A stretch of 64,000 nt of DNA from Bacteroidales bacterium. Its GTDB lineage: Bacteria; Bacteroidota; Bacteroidia; Bacteroidales; UBA932. A model generated the notes under the pieces. The model searched no databases, was not told where the DNA came from, and saw nothing but the letters and a program-made list of their open reading frames with translations. Positions 8,237 through 17,917 of the stretch are shown here, one piece after another. The translations under genes were made by a program, and so were the position numbers. Within the stretch, counting starts at the first letter, position 1, and each line of letters begins with the position of its first letter. The stretch covers positions 1 through 64,000 of the forward strand of contig JAFZUX010000014.1 in the NCBI GenBank assembly GCA_017618115.1. Direction: 5' to 3'.

Positions 8237-9108
8237 TTGCCGAGTACGTATTTAGGCATTTGAAGATTGCACCAGGCATCTATGAGTTCGTTGTCTTTAG
8301 ACTTGTATGCCTTCTTGTATAACTCTCTGATTACAGGAAGGAAAGAGAGGCTGCACATATCCAGATATTCGCTGGAACCAACTTCTGTAGTTCCGCCCCA
8401 GGCGTAGTACATCTCTCTTGTGGTGGAGCAGATTCTGGCATATCTGCCGGAGTAAGGTTTGATATCCTTGTCTGTAAGATGGAGGTAAAACTCCAACTGT
8501 TCATCTGTGCACTCGGCCAGCTGCTCGTCTGTTGCAACCATCTTAGGATCTGCTACATAGACAGTTATACCGTCCTTAAAGATATACGGTTTGTAATAGT
8601 CCTTTTCATACATAGCTTCATATACAACTCCTCTTACGGCAAACTGCGCACCGCTCTGATATTTGATATGCTTTAAAAGAAGGTTGGTATGATAGAAACT
8701 CAGCGAGTGAACAGATTTCCAGCAGGCGGAGATTACCCAGTATGCAAGTTGCTTTGCCGTAGGCATTAAGAGATATACCCTACCCTTCTTTGGTCTGCCG
8801 GTCTTAGCATCTTTGCCTGTGTAGTAGGTGTACTCTTTAACGGGGAAGCCCTCCCAACCCGGTACGTCATAGTGAGTTGCAACATACTCCTGAGCCATGT
8901 ATGCAGCCTTTAGAACGTTCTCACATCTTGCAACCAGTATATCCAAACTGTCTTTTATATAACGCTTTACCTCCTTCTCTTTAAAAGGGTTGGAGCGTTT
9001 GATCTGCTCAATCTTTTTCTTGTCCGAGTGGTTCTGGCTCTGTGCAACTTGAGGAATAAATGCCAAGAGAAATGCAAGTAGAATTATTGTTGTTGCTAAG
9101 CGTTTCAT
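8233..9108 (-). CDS. Secreted protein of unknown function
   Basis: A 291-residue protein with a clear signal peptide (residues 1-24, cleavage after VAQSQ or close by). The mature part is charged, rich in Tyr and Lys, with paired Trp/Tyr-rich stretches such as AYWVISACWKS and MYYAWGGTTEVG. I do not recognise a domain or catalytic motif. It sits between an OstA-like protein and DUF456, 24 nt from the former and overlapping the latter by 4 bases, so an envelope role is likely by context only. The predicted location is periplasmic; no lipobox or beta-barrel end is visible. Confidence 0.7.
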   Translation of the reverse strand: MKRLATTIILLAFLLAFIPQVAQSQNHSDKKKIEQIKRSNPFKEKEVKRYIKDSLDILVARCENVLKAAYMAQEYVATHYDVPGWEGFPVKEYTYYTGKDAKTGRPKKGRVYLLMPTAKQLAYWVISACWKSVHSLSFYHTNLLLKHIKYQSGAQFAVRGVVYEAMYEKDYYKPYIFKDGITVYVADPKMVATDEQLAECTDEQLEFYLHLTDKDIKPYSGRYARICSTTREMYYAWGGTTEVGSSEYLDMCSLSFLPVIRELYKKAYKSKDNELIDAWCNLQMPKYVLGK

Positions 9109-9132
9109 TTTCTATGTTTTTTGTTATTGGGC

Positions 9133-11262
9133 TTACTTGGTCTGTTGGGTGTTCTCTTCTGTTTTCATCTGGTCTTTACCCTCCTGGCTAAGGGCCTTTC
9201 TGTGCTGTTCTATACGCCTCTCTTCCTGCTCTTTACGGGCCTCCTCTTCTCTCTTCTGATTCTCCTCCTGAATCTTCTGATTAATCTCTTTTGCAAGCTC
9301 CGTTATTGTTTGATAAGAGTCCGGGAAGAAGGTCTTTGTATGAGGATAGTTAGGGAAAATGAATCCGTTCATGAATCCTCTTTGAGAGTTAATAACCGTT
9401 CTGTCCGTTACCACGCTGCGGCTTTTTGGAAGTTCATCCGCTCTCCATTTGAAATCTCTCAGACGCATCTTCTCGATTGGAAGATTATATGTAGGATGGA
9501 TATCACTCTTAACGTTCTCTATGTAACGCACTCTCTCAATGGAATTGTTTGCCATTCTGGAAGTTAGAAGGCGGCACTCCTTGTGGTTCATAAGGGTTAC
9601 GCTGCTGTCTTTCTCCCTTAGGAATATCATTGCCTGAACACCACCCAATGCATCAAATCTGTAGACATCATTATCCTTAAAGTAGGCAACCATCTCCGTA
9701 CTCTTAATCTGGTTGAAATGGATGGAATCCTCCTCAGATATGATGAAGGCATTCTCTATTAAATTGGCCTTGTAGATGGCGTTGTTTCTGACGGAGAGTT
9801 GAATGCTGTCTGCGGTAAACTGTGTCTTCTCCTCATTCCAAAGAGCAGGGTTCTTATAGAAACGGGCAATACTGTCTATTGAGGTGTAAATGAGGGAGTC
9901 ACAGACGCCTCTAAGATCACTTCTGAAGAGTTTGACATTATGGAAGACACTTATGAAGGTAATCTTTGTGGTATCCTTCTGAACTGTTATTGAATCTGTC
10001 TGAACGGCGAGAGAATCTTTATTTTTGCCTAAGAATGTTGGTTTCTGGGGGCCTTCATTAAGTTGCGTGCCCTCTGCAGGCTCCTGATCTTTAAGCGGTT
10101 GCTTTGGCTCGGGAGGTTTTACCTTTCCAATGAGTGCCTTGTTTTTCTTATAGGCTGCAAGGTACTCTTTGTTGGCTTTGTCTATCTCGATGATAGGATC
10201 TGTATCTGCCAACTTGCGCCTTTGAAGAGCGTTGGAGACCTCATTGGAATCTACCTGATACATAGGAACCATCCACATCTTAAGAGTATCTCCACCCAAA
10301 AAGAGTGTATCTCTCCTGTAGATAGGCTCTTGCGTAAGGGAATCTACACCGGTCTTCTCCTCGGAGAACATTGCGGCCGCAGCATTATCCGTAAGGTAGG
10401 CGAGGAATGGATTCTGAACCATAACACCCTTGTCTCCCATAAGAATGGAGGACTGCTCGTTGTCTCTTATCTGAACGTTGTTGTAGAGTTCTGCATTGCC
10501 GGTATTGCGGTGATAATCAATCAATCCGGCCCATAGTTCCTGATTCTGTGTGGCAATGTAGTTCTTATCCATCAGAGAGAGAGTCTCCCCTCTTACGGAA
10601 TACTGAGCATTGTTGGAGTAGAGAGTATCTCTCCCCTTCCAGGCAACGGTTCTGAATCCGAAATCCGCACATTCACGGTCAGAATTATAGTCTGCAAATG
10701 AGGATCTTACAAAGATAGAATCTGAGTACATAAGCACGTTGTCCGTAAAGGAGAAGGTGCGCGTTTCAGAGACATATCTGCCCTCGTCACCCTCTACTAT
10801 GTCTCCCTTTGCAGAGCGCATTGCTCCGCCGTTAAAGAAGGTGGCAATGCTGTCTTTAGTACTGTAATCCAGGAACTTGGTCTTGAGCTGATCTCCCTTT
10901 CTGTTGTAGAGTTTTACAATGGTTCCTCTGAACTGAGCAATGCCATCGTCTGCAAGATAGGTAACAATATCACTCTCCAGATAGGTGTCCTGCTGGATAA
11001 TCTGAATGTGACCTATAGCCTCAATTACGTTGGCGTTTACATCCCAGGAAGCGGAGTCACAGAGAAGGTATGTGTTGTTGTGAAGAAAACGGGCGGGACC
11101 CTTAACTTCTCTGAAGGGAGCCCCATCTCTGTCCACCAGTCTGACAGCCTTTGCCTCAACCAGACGAACCAGTGAATCTTTATCATTTTCAAAGGCTTGT
11201 GAAAAGCCATTTGTGACAAAGACAAGGCAAAGCAGTAATGTCAGAATGGATACTCTGCGCAT
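9133..11262 (-). CDS. OstA-like envelope protein (LptA/LptD N-terminal-like domain)
   Basis: A 709-residue exported protein with signal peptide 1-21 (ending NGFSQA). The first 300 residues contain repeated short beta elements (HNNTYLLCDSASWDVNAN, DTYLESDIVTYLADDG) typical of the OstA/LptA jelly-roll repeat, and OstA-like repeats recur in the C-terminal half. The last 60 residues are a highly charged EEARKEQEERR-type helix. Proteins of this family in Bacteroidetes are thought to help lipopolysaccharide transport across the periplasm. It starts three bases after surA, an operon pairing that fits outer-membrane biogenesis. It is distinct from full LptD because the length is insufficient for the barrel. 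Confidence 0.8.
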   Translation of the reverse strand: MRRVSILTLLLCLVFVTNGFSQAFENDKDSLVRLVEAKAVRLVDRDGAPFREVKGPARFLHNNTYLLCDSASWDVNANVIEAIGHIQIIQQDTYLESDIVTYLADDGIAQFRGTIVKLYNRKGDQLKTKFLDYSTKDSIATFFNGGAMRSAKGDIVEGDEGRYVSETRTFSFTDNVLMYSDSIFVRSSFADYNSDRECADFGFRTVAWKGRDTLYSNNAQYSVRGETLSLMDKNYIATQNQELWAGLIDYHRNTGNAELYNNVQIRDNEQSSILMGDKGVMVQNPFLAYLTDNAAAAMFSEEKTGVDSLTQEPIYRRDTLFLGGDTLKMWMVPMYQVDSNEVSNALQRRKLADTDPIIEIDKANKEYLAAYKKNKALIGKVKPPEPKQPLKDQEPAEGTQLNEGPQKPTFLGKNKDSLAVQTDSITVQKDTTKITFISVFHNVKLFRSDLRGVCDSLIYTSIDSIARFYKNPALWNEEKTQFTADSIQLSVRNNAIYKANLIENAFIISEEDSIHFNQIKSTEMVAYFKDNDVYRFDALGGVQAMIFLREKDSSVTLMNHKECRLLTSRMANNSIERVRYIENVKSDIHPTYNLPIEKMRLRDFKWRADELPKSRSVVTDRTVINSQRGFMNGFIFPNYPHTKTFFPDSYQTITELAKEINQKIQEENQKREEEARKEQEERRIEQHRKALSQEGKDQMKTEENTQQTK

Positions 11263-11264
11263 AG

Positions 11265-12638
11265 CTATTTAACCCATCCCTTACTTTGGAACGGACAATC
11301 TCTGAACATCTCATCTATTCTGATGAAGGTGCTCTTCTGTTTCTCTTCTATAAATTTCTTGATGGCCTTCTCCTGTTCTACGGAGTGTGCAAAGTTCTGC
11401 ACCGCCACAAAGTCTCTATCTACATCTGCGCGGTGTGAAGGAACTATCTCTTCCAGACGGATAATCTTGTAGATGGTGTTGCCTCTTCCCTCGTTGTCCT
11501 GAGACTCGAACGGAACGCTTATCTCACCTATCTTAAGATCCTTAATCATATTATAATCAGCAGGATTGAGCTGGTCTTTCTCAAAGTAGATAGCACCTGT
11601 ATTCTCATCTACCATCTGACCTCCGTTGAGGAAGGTCTTTGGATCTTTGGAGAAGAGAAGCGCCGCTCTTTCAAAGGTGATACTGTCTATGAGTATTGCC
11701 TCTTTCAGAGAGTCCAATCTCTTAAAGCACTCCTCACGATTCTCTGAAGAAAATTTTGGTTTGAGAAGAAGATGACGAGCATTGAACATATCACCGTTCT
11801 TCTCAATCATCTGAATGAGGTGGTATCCGTCCGGTGTCTCTACAATCTGAGATATCTGCCCCTCTTTCAGACTCATAGCAGCATCCGAGAATGCAGGCCA
11901 GAACATATTTTTAGGAGCCATTCCAAGTTCTCCGCCTCTGAGTGCAGACTCTTTGTCATCTGAATAGAGAGCGGCCAGTGAGGAGAATTTCTCTCCGTTT
12001 ACAACTCTCTGACGGAACTCCAGAAGTCTCTCCTTAACGTTCATAACAGCGTCTTCCTTAGCAGGATAGAGAACTATATGACGGAGACGGTACTGTGTAG
12101 AAATCTCCGGAAGAGAATCTTTGTCCACTCTCTTGTAGAATCTGCGGACCTCGCTTGGAGTAAGGTTAGGAACTGCGGAAACAATCTGACGCTGCTCCTG
12201 CTGGATAAGGTTCTGCTCTCCCAGAACTGCTCTCCAATCCTCCTTAAGACGGAAGAGTGGTTTGTGGAAATACTCCTCCACTTCTTTCTGACCTCCAAGA
12301 CGATACATCACCTGGTCCACTCTGCCGGCCAACTCCGCCTCCACCATATCCGTTGATATTTGAAGTGAGTCCATCTTTGCCTGGTTGAGGAAAAGTTTCT
12401 GCTGGAGAGTGCTCTCCAAAATCTGACATCTCATCAGTTTCTCATCCTGAGTTGCGGTTCCGTTAGCCATCATAAGCTGAACCTGCTCCTCCAACTGAGA
12501 GAGATATATTGACTCATTTCCAATGAGTGCTATTGTCTTGTCTATCAGTCCGTTCTTATAAATCTGAGCATTGACCTGAGATGCACTCAGCATCAGAACC
12601 AATGAGGCTGCAACAATCGTAATCTTTCTTAAAGACAT
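11265..12638 (-). CDS. surA: Peptidyl-prolyl isomerase / periplasmic chaperone SurA-like
   Basis: A 457-residue periplasmic chaperone-isomerase that escorts outer-membrane proteins. It has a signal peptide (1-24, ending SQVNAQ), a helical SurA N-terminal domain, and two parvulin (PpiC) domains. The first has YRLRHIVLYP around 180-190 and GGELGMAPKNMFWPAFSDA near 235-253; the second begins at FNARHLLLKPKF near 283 and is less conserved, with GGQMVDENTG near 335. It lies 25 nt downstream of guaB, probably on the same transcript, and directly precedes the OstA-like gene. The assignment to the family is sound; the symbol follows Bacteroidetes usage. Confidence 0.9.
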   Translation of the reverse strand: MSLRKITIVAASLVLMLSASQVNAQIYKNGLIDKTIALIGNESIYLSQLEEQVQLMMANGTATQDEKLMRCQILESTLQQKLFLNQAKMDSLQISTDMVEAELAGRVDQVMYRLGGQKEVEEYFHKPLFRLKEDWRAVLGEQNLIQQEQRQIVSAVPNLTPSEVRRFYKRVDKDSLPEISTQYRLRHIVLYPAKEDAVMNVKERLLEFRQRVVNGEKFSSLAALYSDDKESALRGGELGMAPKNMFWPAFSDAAMSLKEGQISQIVETPDGYHLIQMIEKNGDMFNARHLLLKPKFSSENREECFKRLDSLKEAILIDSITFERAALLFSKDPKTFLNGGQMVDENTGAIYFEKDQLNPADYNMIKDLKIGEISVPFESQDNEGRGNTIYKIIRLEEIVPSHRADVDRDFVAVQNFAHSVEQEKAIKKFIEEKQKSTFIRIDEMFRDCPFQSKGWVK

Positions 12639-12663
12639 CTTTATCTGTTTTACTGTGTATCAA

Positions 12664-14151
12664 TTAAAGTCCGCGGCTGTAGTTAGGAGCCTCACGTGTG
12701 ATTGTTACATCATGAGGGTGATTCTCTCTTACACCCGCAGCTGTTATCCTTACAAACTTAGCCTTTCTAAGAGTCTCAATATCAGGCGCGCCGCAGTATC
12801 CCATTCCGGCTCTCAGTCCACCTGCCATCTGGTAGATAACCTCGTTCAGACTTCCCTTGTAAGGAACCTGTGCAACGATTCCCTCCGGCACAAGTTTCTT
12901 AACATCGTCCTCCATATCCTGGAAGTATCTGTCCTTGGAACCCTGCTGCATAGCCTCCAAAGAACCCATTCCTCTGTAAGATTTGAACTTTCTTCCGTTG
13001 AGGATGATGGTCTCTCCCGGAGACTCCTCCACACCTGCAAACAAAGACCCTGCCATAATGGTGCTTGCACCTGCGGCCAAAGCCTTTACTATATCTCCTG
13101 AGTAACGGATTCCGCCGTCTCCTATGATTGGAATGCCGGTTCCCTTAAGCGCCTTGCTTGCAAGCATAATTGCTGAAAGTTGAGGAACGCCCACTCCGGC
13201 AACAACTCTGGTTGTACAGATAGAGCCCGGTCCGATTCCCACCTTAACTCCGTCTACTCCGCACTCCGCCAGTGCTTTAGCGCCCTCTGCGGTAGCAATG
13301 TTACCTGCAACTATCTGAAGGTTCTTGAACTGTTTTCTAACCTTCTTGATGGTCTCCATAACACCCATTGAGTGACCGTGGGCGGTATCTATAACTATTG
13401 CATCAACTCCCGCCTCTGAAAGCATTTCAACTCTGTTTATAACATCTGCTGTAACGCCAACTGCAGCAGCCGTCATCAAACGGCCCATAGCATCCTTGCT
13501 TGCGTTAGGATTATCCTTAATCTTTGTAATGTCCTTGTAGGTAATAAGTCCAACCAACTCACCCTGCTTGTTTACCACCGGAAGTTTCTCAATTCTGTAT
13601 TTCTGAAGCAGGCGGGTAGCCTCCTTAAGATCTGTCTTTGTGGTGGTTACCAGGTTCTCGCTGGTCATTATTGAGGAGATGGGAGTCCTCTTGTTTGAGA
13701 CAAAGCGGAGGTCTCTGTTGGTAACTATTCCAATGAGTTTATTGTTCTTGTCCACAACCGGAATTCCGCCAATGTGGTTCTCCGCCATCATTCTAAGTGC
13801 GTCTGCCACAACGGCATCCGGAGAGATGGTGATTGGGTCAAAGATCATTCCGTTCTCCGCTCTCTTTACCCTTCTTACCTGGTCTGCCTGCATCTCAATA
13901 GGCATATTCTTGTGAATTACTCCTATACCTCCCTCTCTTGCAATGGCAATTGCCATATTGAAATCTGTTACCGTATCCATTGCAGCAGATACTATTGGAA
14001 CCTGCAAGGTTATTTCTCTGGTGAATTTTGAAGAGATGTTTACCTCTCTTGGAAGCACTCCGGATTTAGCCGGAACAAGAAGAACGTCATCGAATGTGAG
14101 ACCCTCCAGAACTATCTGGTCAAAGTCCGTTTTGTTAGTTTTCTGCTGCAT
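12664..14151 (-). CDS. guaB: IMP dehydrogenase
   Basis: Oxidises IMP to XMP with NAD, the committed step to GMP. The 495-residue length fits. The TIM barrel is interrupted after about residue 95 by two CBS domains ([20 protein letters not shown] and [17 protein letters not shown]). The catalytic loop [11 protein letters not shown] carries the nucleophilic Cys near residue 310, and the flap contains [18 protein letters not shown] promoter-like pair at 14187-14218 is positioned upstream. It heads a five-gene minus-strand operon that continues with surA. Confidence 0.97.
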   Translation of the reverse strand: MQQKTNKTDFDQIVLEGLTFDDVLLVPAKSGVLPREVNISSKFTREITLQVPIVSAAMDTVTDFNMAIAIAREGGIGVIHKNMPIEMQADQVRRVKRAENGMIFDPITISPDAVVADALRMMAENHIGGIPVVDKNNKLIGIVTNRDLRFVSNKRTPISSIMTSENLVTTTKTDLKEATRLLQKYRIEKLPVVNKQGELVGLITYKDITKIKDNPNASKDAMGRLMTAAAVGVTADVINRVEMLSEAGVDAIVIDTAHGHSMGVMETIKKVRKQFKNLQIVAGNIATAEGAKALAECGVDGVKVGIGPGSICTTRVVAGVGVPQLSAIMLASKALKGTGIPIIGDGGIRYSGDIVKALAAGASTIMAGSLFAGVEESPGETIILNGRKFKSYRGMGSLEAMQQGSKDRYFQDMEDDVKKLVPEGIVAQVPYKGSLNEVIYQMAGGLRAGMGYCGAPDIETLRKAKFVRITAAGVRENHPHDVTITREAPNYSRGL

Positions 14152-14186
14152 GGCGGATGTTTTTGAGTTGCGTTACAATAATTTGG

Positions 14187-14218
14187 CGAATATACTCAAT
14201 TCCGCCCAAAGCAGCAAA
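14187..14218 (-). promoter_or_regulatory. guaB: Predicted guaB promoter
   Basis: On the minus strand a TTTG (14215-14218) is followed after 20 bases by TATATTCG (14187-14194), a one-mismatch version of the Bacteroidetes -33/-7 pair. It lies 36-67 bases upstream of the guaB ATG and overlaps the downstream edge of the radical SAM gene's 3' side. Confidence 0.45.
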
Positions 14219-14220
14219 AC

Positions 14221-15120
14221 CTATTTTACCCTCTCCATCCTCTCTCTGAGCATTGAGAGCAGTTCCTGATAACGGATAAGGCCCCAACTCTTCTGAAGCG
14301 GAGAGAGATAACGAGGCGGCACCTCCGAGGCAAAGCGGTCAATATAAAGACGAGGGGGCAGCCGGCGGATAAAAGCGGAGATAAAGTCCAGGTACTCATC
14401 CAGGGTGAAGTAATGGAAATCATCGGGATGAAGTTGGTACTCCTTCTCCATACGGGTTCCCTTAATTATCTGAAGTTGGTGGAATTTAACGGCGGTAAGG
14501 GGAAGAGAGGAGATTATCCCGGCCTCATCCTCCATCATCTTTAGCGTCTCCCCCGGCAGGCCGAAAATAAAGTGGGCGCACTGGGTAAGCCCCCTTTCTG
14601 CCGTCTGCTCCACCGCCCTTTTGGCGCACTCAAAGTTGTGGCCCCTCCCGATTCTTTCCAGCGTCTTGTCATAGCAACTCTCTATGCCGTACTCAATTAT
14701 CACGATATGTTTCTCGGATAGTTCCGCCAGATAATCCAACTTCTGCTCGTCTACACAGTCCGGCCGGGTTCCCACCACAATGCCCTCTATATCGGGATGA
14801 GAAAGGGCCTTCTCATAGAGCTCTTTCAGCCTCTTTAAGGGGGCGTAGGTGTTGCTGTAGGGTTGGAAGTAGGCAATGTATCTTTGAGCGTGACGGTAGC
14901 GCACCTTATGAAACTCTATTCCCTCTTCAATCTGCTGGAACAGAGGCTTATCGGGAGTACAGTAGTTAGGGTGGAAGGCGTTGTTGTCACAGAAAGAACA
15001 GCCGCCCGTCCCCTTGCTTCCATCCCGATTGGGACAGGTAAAACCCGCATCCACAACCACTTTCTGAAGCCTGGCTCCGTACTTTTGTCTGAAGTAATCT
15101 ACAAAGGAGTTGAATTCCAT
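14221..15120 (-). CDS. TIGR01212 family radical SAM protein (YhcC-like)
   Basis: A 299-residue radical SAM enzyme of the YhcC/TIGR01212 group. The cluster-binding cysteines are Cys29, Cys41 and Cys44 in the wide-spaced signature FTCPNRDG...GGCSFC. The typical YIAYFQPYSNTYAPL and EYGIESCYDKTLERIGRGH stretches are present. The ATG at 15120 (MEFNSFVDYF) is the start because a -7 promoter box lies at 15142-15149; in-frame codons further upstream are not ATG. The reaction of this family is not established here; a link to rRNA or tRNA modification is often guessed. It is divergent from the NlpC/P60 gene. Confidence 0.88.
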   Translation of the reverse strand: MEFNSFVDYFRQKYGARLQKVVVDAGFTCPNRDGSKGTGGCSFCDNNAFHPNYCTPDKPLFQQIEEGIEFHKVRYRHAQRYIAYFQPYSNTYAPLKRLKELYEKALSHPDIEGIVVGTRPDCVDEQKLDYLAELSEKHIVIIEYGIESCYDKTLERIGRGHNFECAKRAVEQTAERGLTQCAHFIFGLPGETLKMMEDEAGIISSLPLTAVKFHQLQIIKGTRMEKEYQLHPDDFHYFTLDEYLDFISAFIRRLPPRLYIDRFASEVPPRYLSPLQKSWGLIRYQELLSMLRERMERVK

Positions 15121-15141
15121 ATAATGTCTCGCTCTTTGATA

Positions 15142-15149
15142 CAAATATA
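15142..15149 (-). promoter_or_regulatory. Predicted -7 box for the radical SAM gene
   Basis: Minus-strand TATATTTG, an exact match to TAnnTTTG, 22 bases upstream of the ATG at 15120. It lies back to back with the plus-strand box at 15165-15172, so the two promoters share the same 30 bp. Confidence 0.55.
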
Positions 15150-15164
15150 GTCGTTTAATTTTTG

Positions 15165-15172
15165 TACATTTG
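15165..15172 (+). promoter_or_regulatory. Predicted -7 box for the NlpC/P60-epimerase genes
   Basis: TACATTTG matches the -7 consensus exactly. It is 15 bases upstream of the first ATG at 15187, implying a very short leader. The nearest TTTG (15135-15138) is 26 bases away, longer than the usual spacing. Confidence 0.5.
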
Positions 15173-15186
15173 TCTTGTTAACAATT

Positions 15187-16404
15187 ATGATGATGAAAAA
15201 ATATCTCTTGCTGCTCTCCGCAGCACTTCTTTGCAACGTCACTCTATTTGCTCAGGGTGCCGGTATGCTCTTTAACAAAATCAACACAGAGGTTAAAGCC
15301 AAATATGCTCCGGATTCCAGAGACAAAACTTATAACGTTTCTCTCATTGAGAAGGACGGCAAGCTTCTCTTAGTTGGCTCAACCACAGAGAAAGAGGCGG
15401 TTGAAGAACTGGTTGCAAGACTTGCAGACGGGGGCATCAACCCTCAGAACAGAATAGATCTTCTTCCTTCCAAACATCTGAAGGGCAAGACTTACGGAGT
15501 TGTTTGCATGTCTACCGCAAGTTTCAACAATGATCCCGGATTCAGCGCAGAGAGTGGTACTCAAGCACTTATGGGAATGCCCGTAAGAATTCTTGAGGAG
15601 AATGATGACTGGTACCGCTGCGTGAATATGGAGGGTTACACCGCCTGGGTTATCACCCGCAGCATTGCAGAGATGACGGAGGAGGAGTATGACGCATACC
15701 TTGCAAAACCAAAAGTTTTTGTAACAAAGAAATACTCTACGCTGTACTCTGAAAAGAATGTTAACTCCCTGCCTGTAAGTGATTTGGTATGGGGTTGCAT
15801 ACTTATAGACGAGGGCAAGAGCGGAAGTTGGAGAAAGGTATCCGTTACAGACGGAAGAACCGGTTACGTTCCGGCAAGTGACGTTATTGACCTCAACGTC
15901 TGGATGAAGAACGCACAGCCAACGGAGAAAAACATAATTGAGACTGCAAAGCAGTTCTGCGGATTCCCTTACGTATGGGGCGGAACCTCCGTAAAGGGAG
16001 TAGATTGCAGCGGTTTAAGCAAGAGCGCTTACTTCCTCAACGGATATGTTTTAAGAAGAGACGCTTCTCAGCAGGTTAAGACCGGAGACAGCGTAGACGT
16101 TCACAAATTTGTGGAGGGAGAATTCACAAAAGAGGCACTGGGCAACCTCCGTCCGGGAGACCTTCTCTTCTTTGGACGCAAGGCTGAGAACGGCAGAAGA
16201 GAGAGAGTTACCCACGTTGCAATCTATATGGGTGACGGTATGATTATCCACTCTTCCAACGTTGTGAGAATCAACTCATTGATTCCGGGAGAAAAGGACT
16301 ACTACGCAGGAGCCAAGAGACTTCTCAAAGCCCGCCGCATAATTGGAACGGCAGACCAGGGCAAGGGTGTAATGAGCGTAGCAAAAGCAGGATTGACAAA
16401 GTAA
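15187..16404 (+). CDS. Secreted NlpC/P60 peptidase with SH3-like domains
   Basis: A 405-residue exported cysteine peptidase. Signal peptide 1-23 (LLSAALLCNVTLFAQ) is followed by SH3-type domains (about 110-165 and 180-240) and a C-terminal NlpC/P60 domain. The catalytic Cys274 is in GGTSVKGVDCSG and His343 in RVTHVAIYMGDG, with HSSN near 359 completing the site. The family cleaves the gamma-D-Glu to diamino-acid bond of muropeptides. The next gene is a dipeptide epimerase that would act on the released L-Ala-D-Glu, so the pair forms a murein-peptide salvage unit. Three consecutive ATG codons (15187, 15190, 15193) leave the exact start open. Confidence 0.9.
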   Translation: MMMKKYLLLLSAALLCNVTLFAQGAGMLFNKINTEVKAKYAPDSRDKTYNVSLIEKDGKLLLVGSTTEKEAVEELVARLADGGINPQNRIDLLPSKHLKGKTYGVVCMSTASFNNDPGFSAESGTQALMGMPVRILEENDDWYRCVNMEGYTAWVITRSIAEMTEEEYDAYLAKPKVFVTKKYSTLYSEKNVNSLPVSDLVWGCILIDEGKSGSWRKVSVTDGRTGYVPASDVIDLNVWMKNAQPTEKNIIETAKQFCGFPYVWGGTSVKGVDCSGLSKSAYFLNGYVLRRDASQQVKTGDSVDVHKFVEGEFTKEALGNLRPGDLLFFGRKAENGRRERVTHVAIYMGDGMIIHSSNVVRINSLIPGEKDYYAGAKRLLKARRIIGTADQGKGVMSVAKAGLTK

Positions 16405-16426
16405 AATCAAATAAAAACAAGTAAAA

Positions 16427-17614
16427 ATGACCGACAGACGAACATTCCTAAAGAGCGCGGGACTTATTGGAGCGGCAGCTGCCCTTCTGAGTCCTTCACA
16501 GATTTTCGCTCGCACAAAGGGTATCTCCAAACCTAAGGGAACCAAGGAGTTGGAACTTGAGTGGTGCCCGTTCACCGCAAAGATGAAACACGTTTTCACC
16601 ATCTCCAATTCATCCAGAAGTACAACCCCTATCGTACTTACCAGAATCTCATATGACGGATACATCGGATACGGTGAGGCAGCAATGCCGCCTTATCTTG
16701 GAGAGACTACCAACTCTGCAATTGATTACCTGAAGAAGGCAAGACCGGTTCTTAAGAAATTTAAGGATCCGTTTATGATTGGAGAGATTATGGCGGAGAT
16801 GGATGCCATCACCACATATAACTGTGCAGCAAAGGCTTCCATAGATATCGCTCTTCATGACCTTGTAGGAAATATGATTGGTCAGCCGTGGTGGAAGATT
16901 TGGGGCTTCAACCCAAAGAACTGCCCATACAACTCATTTACGGTTGGACTGGCTTCTCACGATGAGGTTCTTCAGAAGGCAAAAGAGGCTGCAAGCGAGG
17001 GTCACCTCATTAAGGTTAAACTGGGAAGAACGGAGGAGCAGGACAAGATGATGATCAACACCATCCGTGAGGTAACAGATACCACCATCTGTATTGATGC
17101 AAACCAGGGATGGAAAGACAAGCACTATGCTCTCGATATGATTAACTGGCTGGCTACCAAGAATGTAAATATGATTGAGCAGCCTATGCCAAAACTTATG
17201 ATTGAGGAAACCGGCTGGCTTACAGAGCGTTCTCCTCTTCCAATTATGGCAGATGAGGCTTGCCAGAGACTTACGGACGTAAAGAAACTCCACGGTTACT
17301 ACTCAGGTATCAACATCAAACTTATGAAGTGTACCGGTTTGCATGAGGCAAGAGAGATGGTATCCCTGGCTCAGGCACTCGGTATGAAACTTATGATTGG
17401 CTGTATGACTGAGACTTCCGTTGCCATTGCAGCGGGCGCACAGATTGCTCCTGTATGCGAGTGGACGGATTTGGACGGTAACTGGCTCATTGCCAATGAC
17501 TGCTTCCACTCCTCAACCGTTGAAGACGGACGCATTGTTCCTTCATCCAAACCTGGATTGGGCCTCAGCATCAATAAGGGCGTAGACCTCAAGTTTGCCG
17601 CTCAAGAAGACTAA
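16427..17614 (+). CDS. Dipeptide epimerase (enolase superfamily), likely L-Ala-D/L-Glu epimerase
   Basis: A 395-residue member of the muconate-lactonizing group of the enolase superfamily. The catalytic Lys196 and Lys198 (IKVKLG), the metal ligands Asp224 (DANQGW), Glu251 (IEQPMP) and Asp276 (MADEAC), and the second base Lys298 (INIKLMKC) are all present. The N-terminus has a twin-arginine-like start (DRRTFLKSAG) followed by an alanine-rich hydrophobic stretch, suggesting export in folded form. It follows the NlpC/P60 gene by 22 nt, which points to epimerising the L-Ala-D-Glu product. The dipeptide specificity is inferred from context and family, not from residues alone. Confidence 0.88.
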   Translation: MTDRRTFLKSAGLIGAAAALLSPSQIFARTKGISKPKGTKELELEWCPFTAKMKHVFTISNSSRSTTPIVLTRISYDGYIGYGEAAMPPYLGETTNSAIDYLKKARPVLKKFKDPFMIGEIMAEMDAITTYNCAAKASIDIALHDLVGNMIGQPWWKIWGFNPKNCPYNSFTVGLASHDEVLQKAKEAASEGHLIKVKLGRTEEQDKMMINTIREVTDTTICIDANQGWKDKHYALDMINWLATKNVNMIEQPMPKLMIEETGWLTERSPLPIMADEACQRLTDVKKLHGYYSGINIKLMKCTGLHEAREMVSLAQALGMKLMIGCMTETSVAIAAGAQIAPVCEWTDLDGNWLIANDCFHSSTVEDGRIVPSSKPGLGLSINKGVDLKFAAQED

Positions 17615-17638
17615 ACAGAAATTTAATTTGAATCAAAT

Positions 17639-17917
17639 ATGAGAAACTTAAGAACCATAAAGAAGGATGTAGAATTCCTTATTGGAGAGGTTGTTGACGA
17701 TTGCTTTATCTACCTGGAACTCAACGCAGAGGCAGATATGGAGAAAGTTGGTGAGATTATAGGTGACGCTCTTGACCTCCAGGATGATTTGTTTGACAAG
17801 ATCAACCATCGCCCTGAGGAGATTAAGGCGGACAAATACTACAGGGGAGTTTCCAAAGAGCTCGTTGAGGGTATAGATGCTCTCTATGAGCGTCTTAGCG
17901 CACTCAGCAAAAAGTAA
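17639..17917 (+). CDS. Small conserved hypothetical protein
   Basis: A 92-residue acidic, helical protein (MRNLRTIKKDVEFLIGEVVD at the start) without signal peptide, membrane segment or recognisable motif. The pattern FDKINHRPEEIKADKYYRGV in the middle is distinctive. It follows the dipeptide epimerase by 24 nt and ends exactly where the convergent YgjP-like gene ends. Composition and codon use look like the neighbours, so it is very likely real. No function can be proposed. Confidence 0.75.
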   Translation: MRNLRTIKKDVEFLIGEVVDDCFIYLELNAEADMEKVGEIIGDALDLQDDLFDKINHRPEEIKADKYYRGVSKELVEGIDALYERLSALSKK

